From: an uncultured Treponema sp.
GTDB taxonomy: Bacteria > Spirochaetota > Spirochaetia > Treponematales > Treponemataceae
Assembly: GCA_947165795.1 (NCBI GenBank)
Contig: CAMVBP010000006.1
Span: forward strand, 1 to 21,724
DNA length: 21,724 bases
Direction of reading: 5' to 3'
Shown here one piece after another: positions 21,609 through 21,724 of the stretch (position 1 is its first letter; each line of letters starts with the position of its first letter). Under the pieces are notes generated by a model, which was not told where the DNA came from, did not search any database, and was given only the letters and a program-made list of their open reading frames with translations. Made by a program: the position numbers and the translations under genes.

Positions 21609-21724
21609 ATGAAAAAATTTTTTTTCCTGTTTTGCCTGGCAATTTCTTTTAATCTGATTATTTCCTGCGCAAGTGCACCAAAAGAAGAAATTGCTTCCGA
21701 ATCAAACCTTACTAAATCAGAAAA
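21609..21724 (+). CDS. 5' end of a lipoprotein gene (partial)
   Basis: The first 38 codons are visible and the gene runs out of the window. The product begins MKKFFFLFCLAISFNLIISC and continues ASAPKEEIASESNLT. Basic start, hydrophobic core and lipobox IISC (Cys20) mark a signal-peptidase II lipoprotein with a Ser/Glu-rich linker after the cysteine. The ribosome binding site GAGGGAG lies 4-5 nt upstream. Function cannot be judged from this fragment. Confidence 0.75.
   Translation, partial: MKKFFFLFCLAISFNLIISCASAPKEEIASESNLTKSE

Overview
The window looks like chromosomal DNA from a gut or rumen type Treponema. That is an inference from several things together: an AT-rich composition, two lipoprotein-type genes and an outer-membrane-type protein typical of a diderm, an intracellular GH10 xylanase beside a fermentative D-lactate dehydrogenase, a strongly hydrophobic MKKFFF-type lipoprotein, and GC-rich intergenic repeats. 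No rRNA, tRNA, CRISPR array or transposase was seen.

Left end (1-1800): an accessory-looking, very AT-rich block. A SUKH (SMI1/KNR4) protein and a secreted protein with an NADase-type glycan-binding domain lie on the minus strand. A 26-codon reading frame overlaps the end of the first gene and the start of the second. The block is bracketed by two related, same-oriented structured elements (49-126 and 1547-1631) and is followed by an inverted, degenerate copy of part of the second element. The arrangement resembles an integron cassette, although the cores do not fully match attC.

Middle left (1800-5400): a Cof-type HAD phosphatase converges on mscL. A cytoplasmic GH10 xylanase and ldhA follow on the minus strand. 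Middle (5400-9226): a surface-exposed beta-barrel-like protein is expressed from a good sigma70-type promoter. After a GC-rich hairpin element comes an apparent operon of a lipoprotein alpha/beta hydrolase, a TetR regulator and a NudC-type Nudix hydrolase.

Middle right (9138-15010): an AraC regulator is divergent from a three-gene ABC-2 exporter of the viologen-exporter type. The intergenic space has back-to-back promoters sharing a perfect 10-bp inverted repeat, so the regulator probably controls both itself and the exporter. A REP-like twin hairpin separates the ATPase gene from the permeases. A 612-residue uncharacterised TIM-barrel-like protein and a cluster of GC-rich repeats follow.

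Right end (15100-21724): a MATE transporter converges on a membrane protein with a degenerate GGDEF and an intact EAL domain. That gene is divergent, from overlapping -10 boxes, to a pyrimidine operon pyrB-pyrI-pyrC. A lipoprotein gene begins at the edge.

The most unexpected overall signal is a set of four, possibly five, genes with no Shine-Dalgarno sequence. Each has a -10 hexamer exactly 5-6 nt before its ATG, which is the geometry of leaderless mRNAs. All other genes here have ordinary ribosome binding sites or are translationally coupled.
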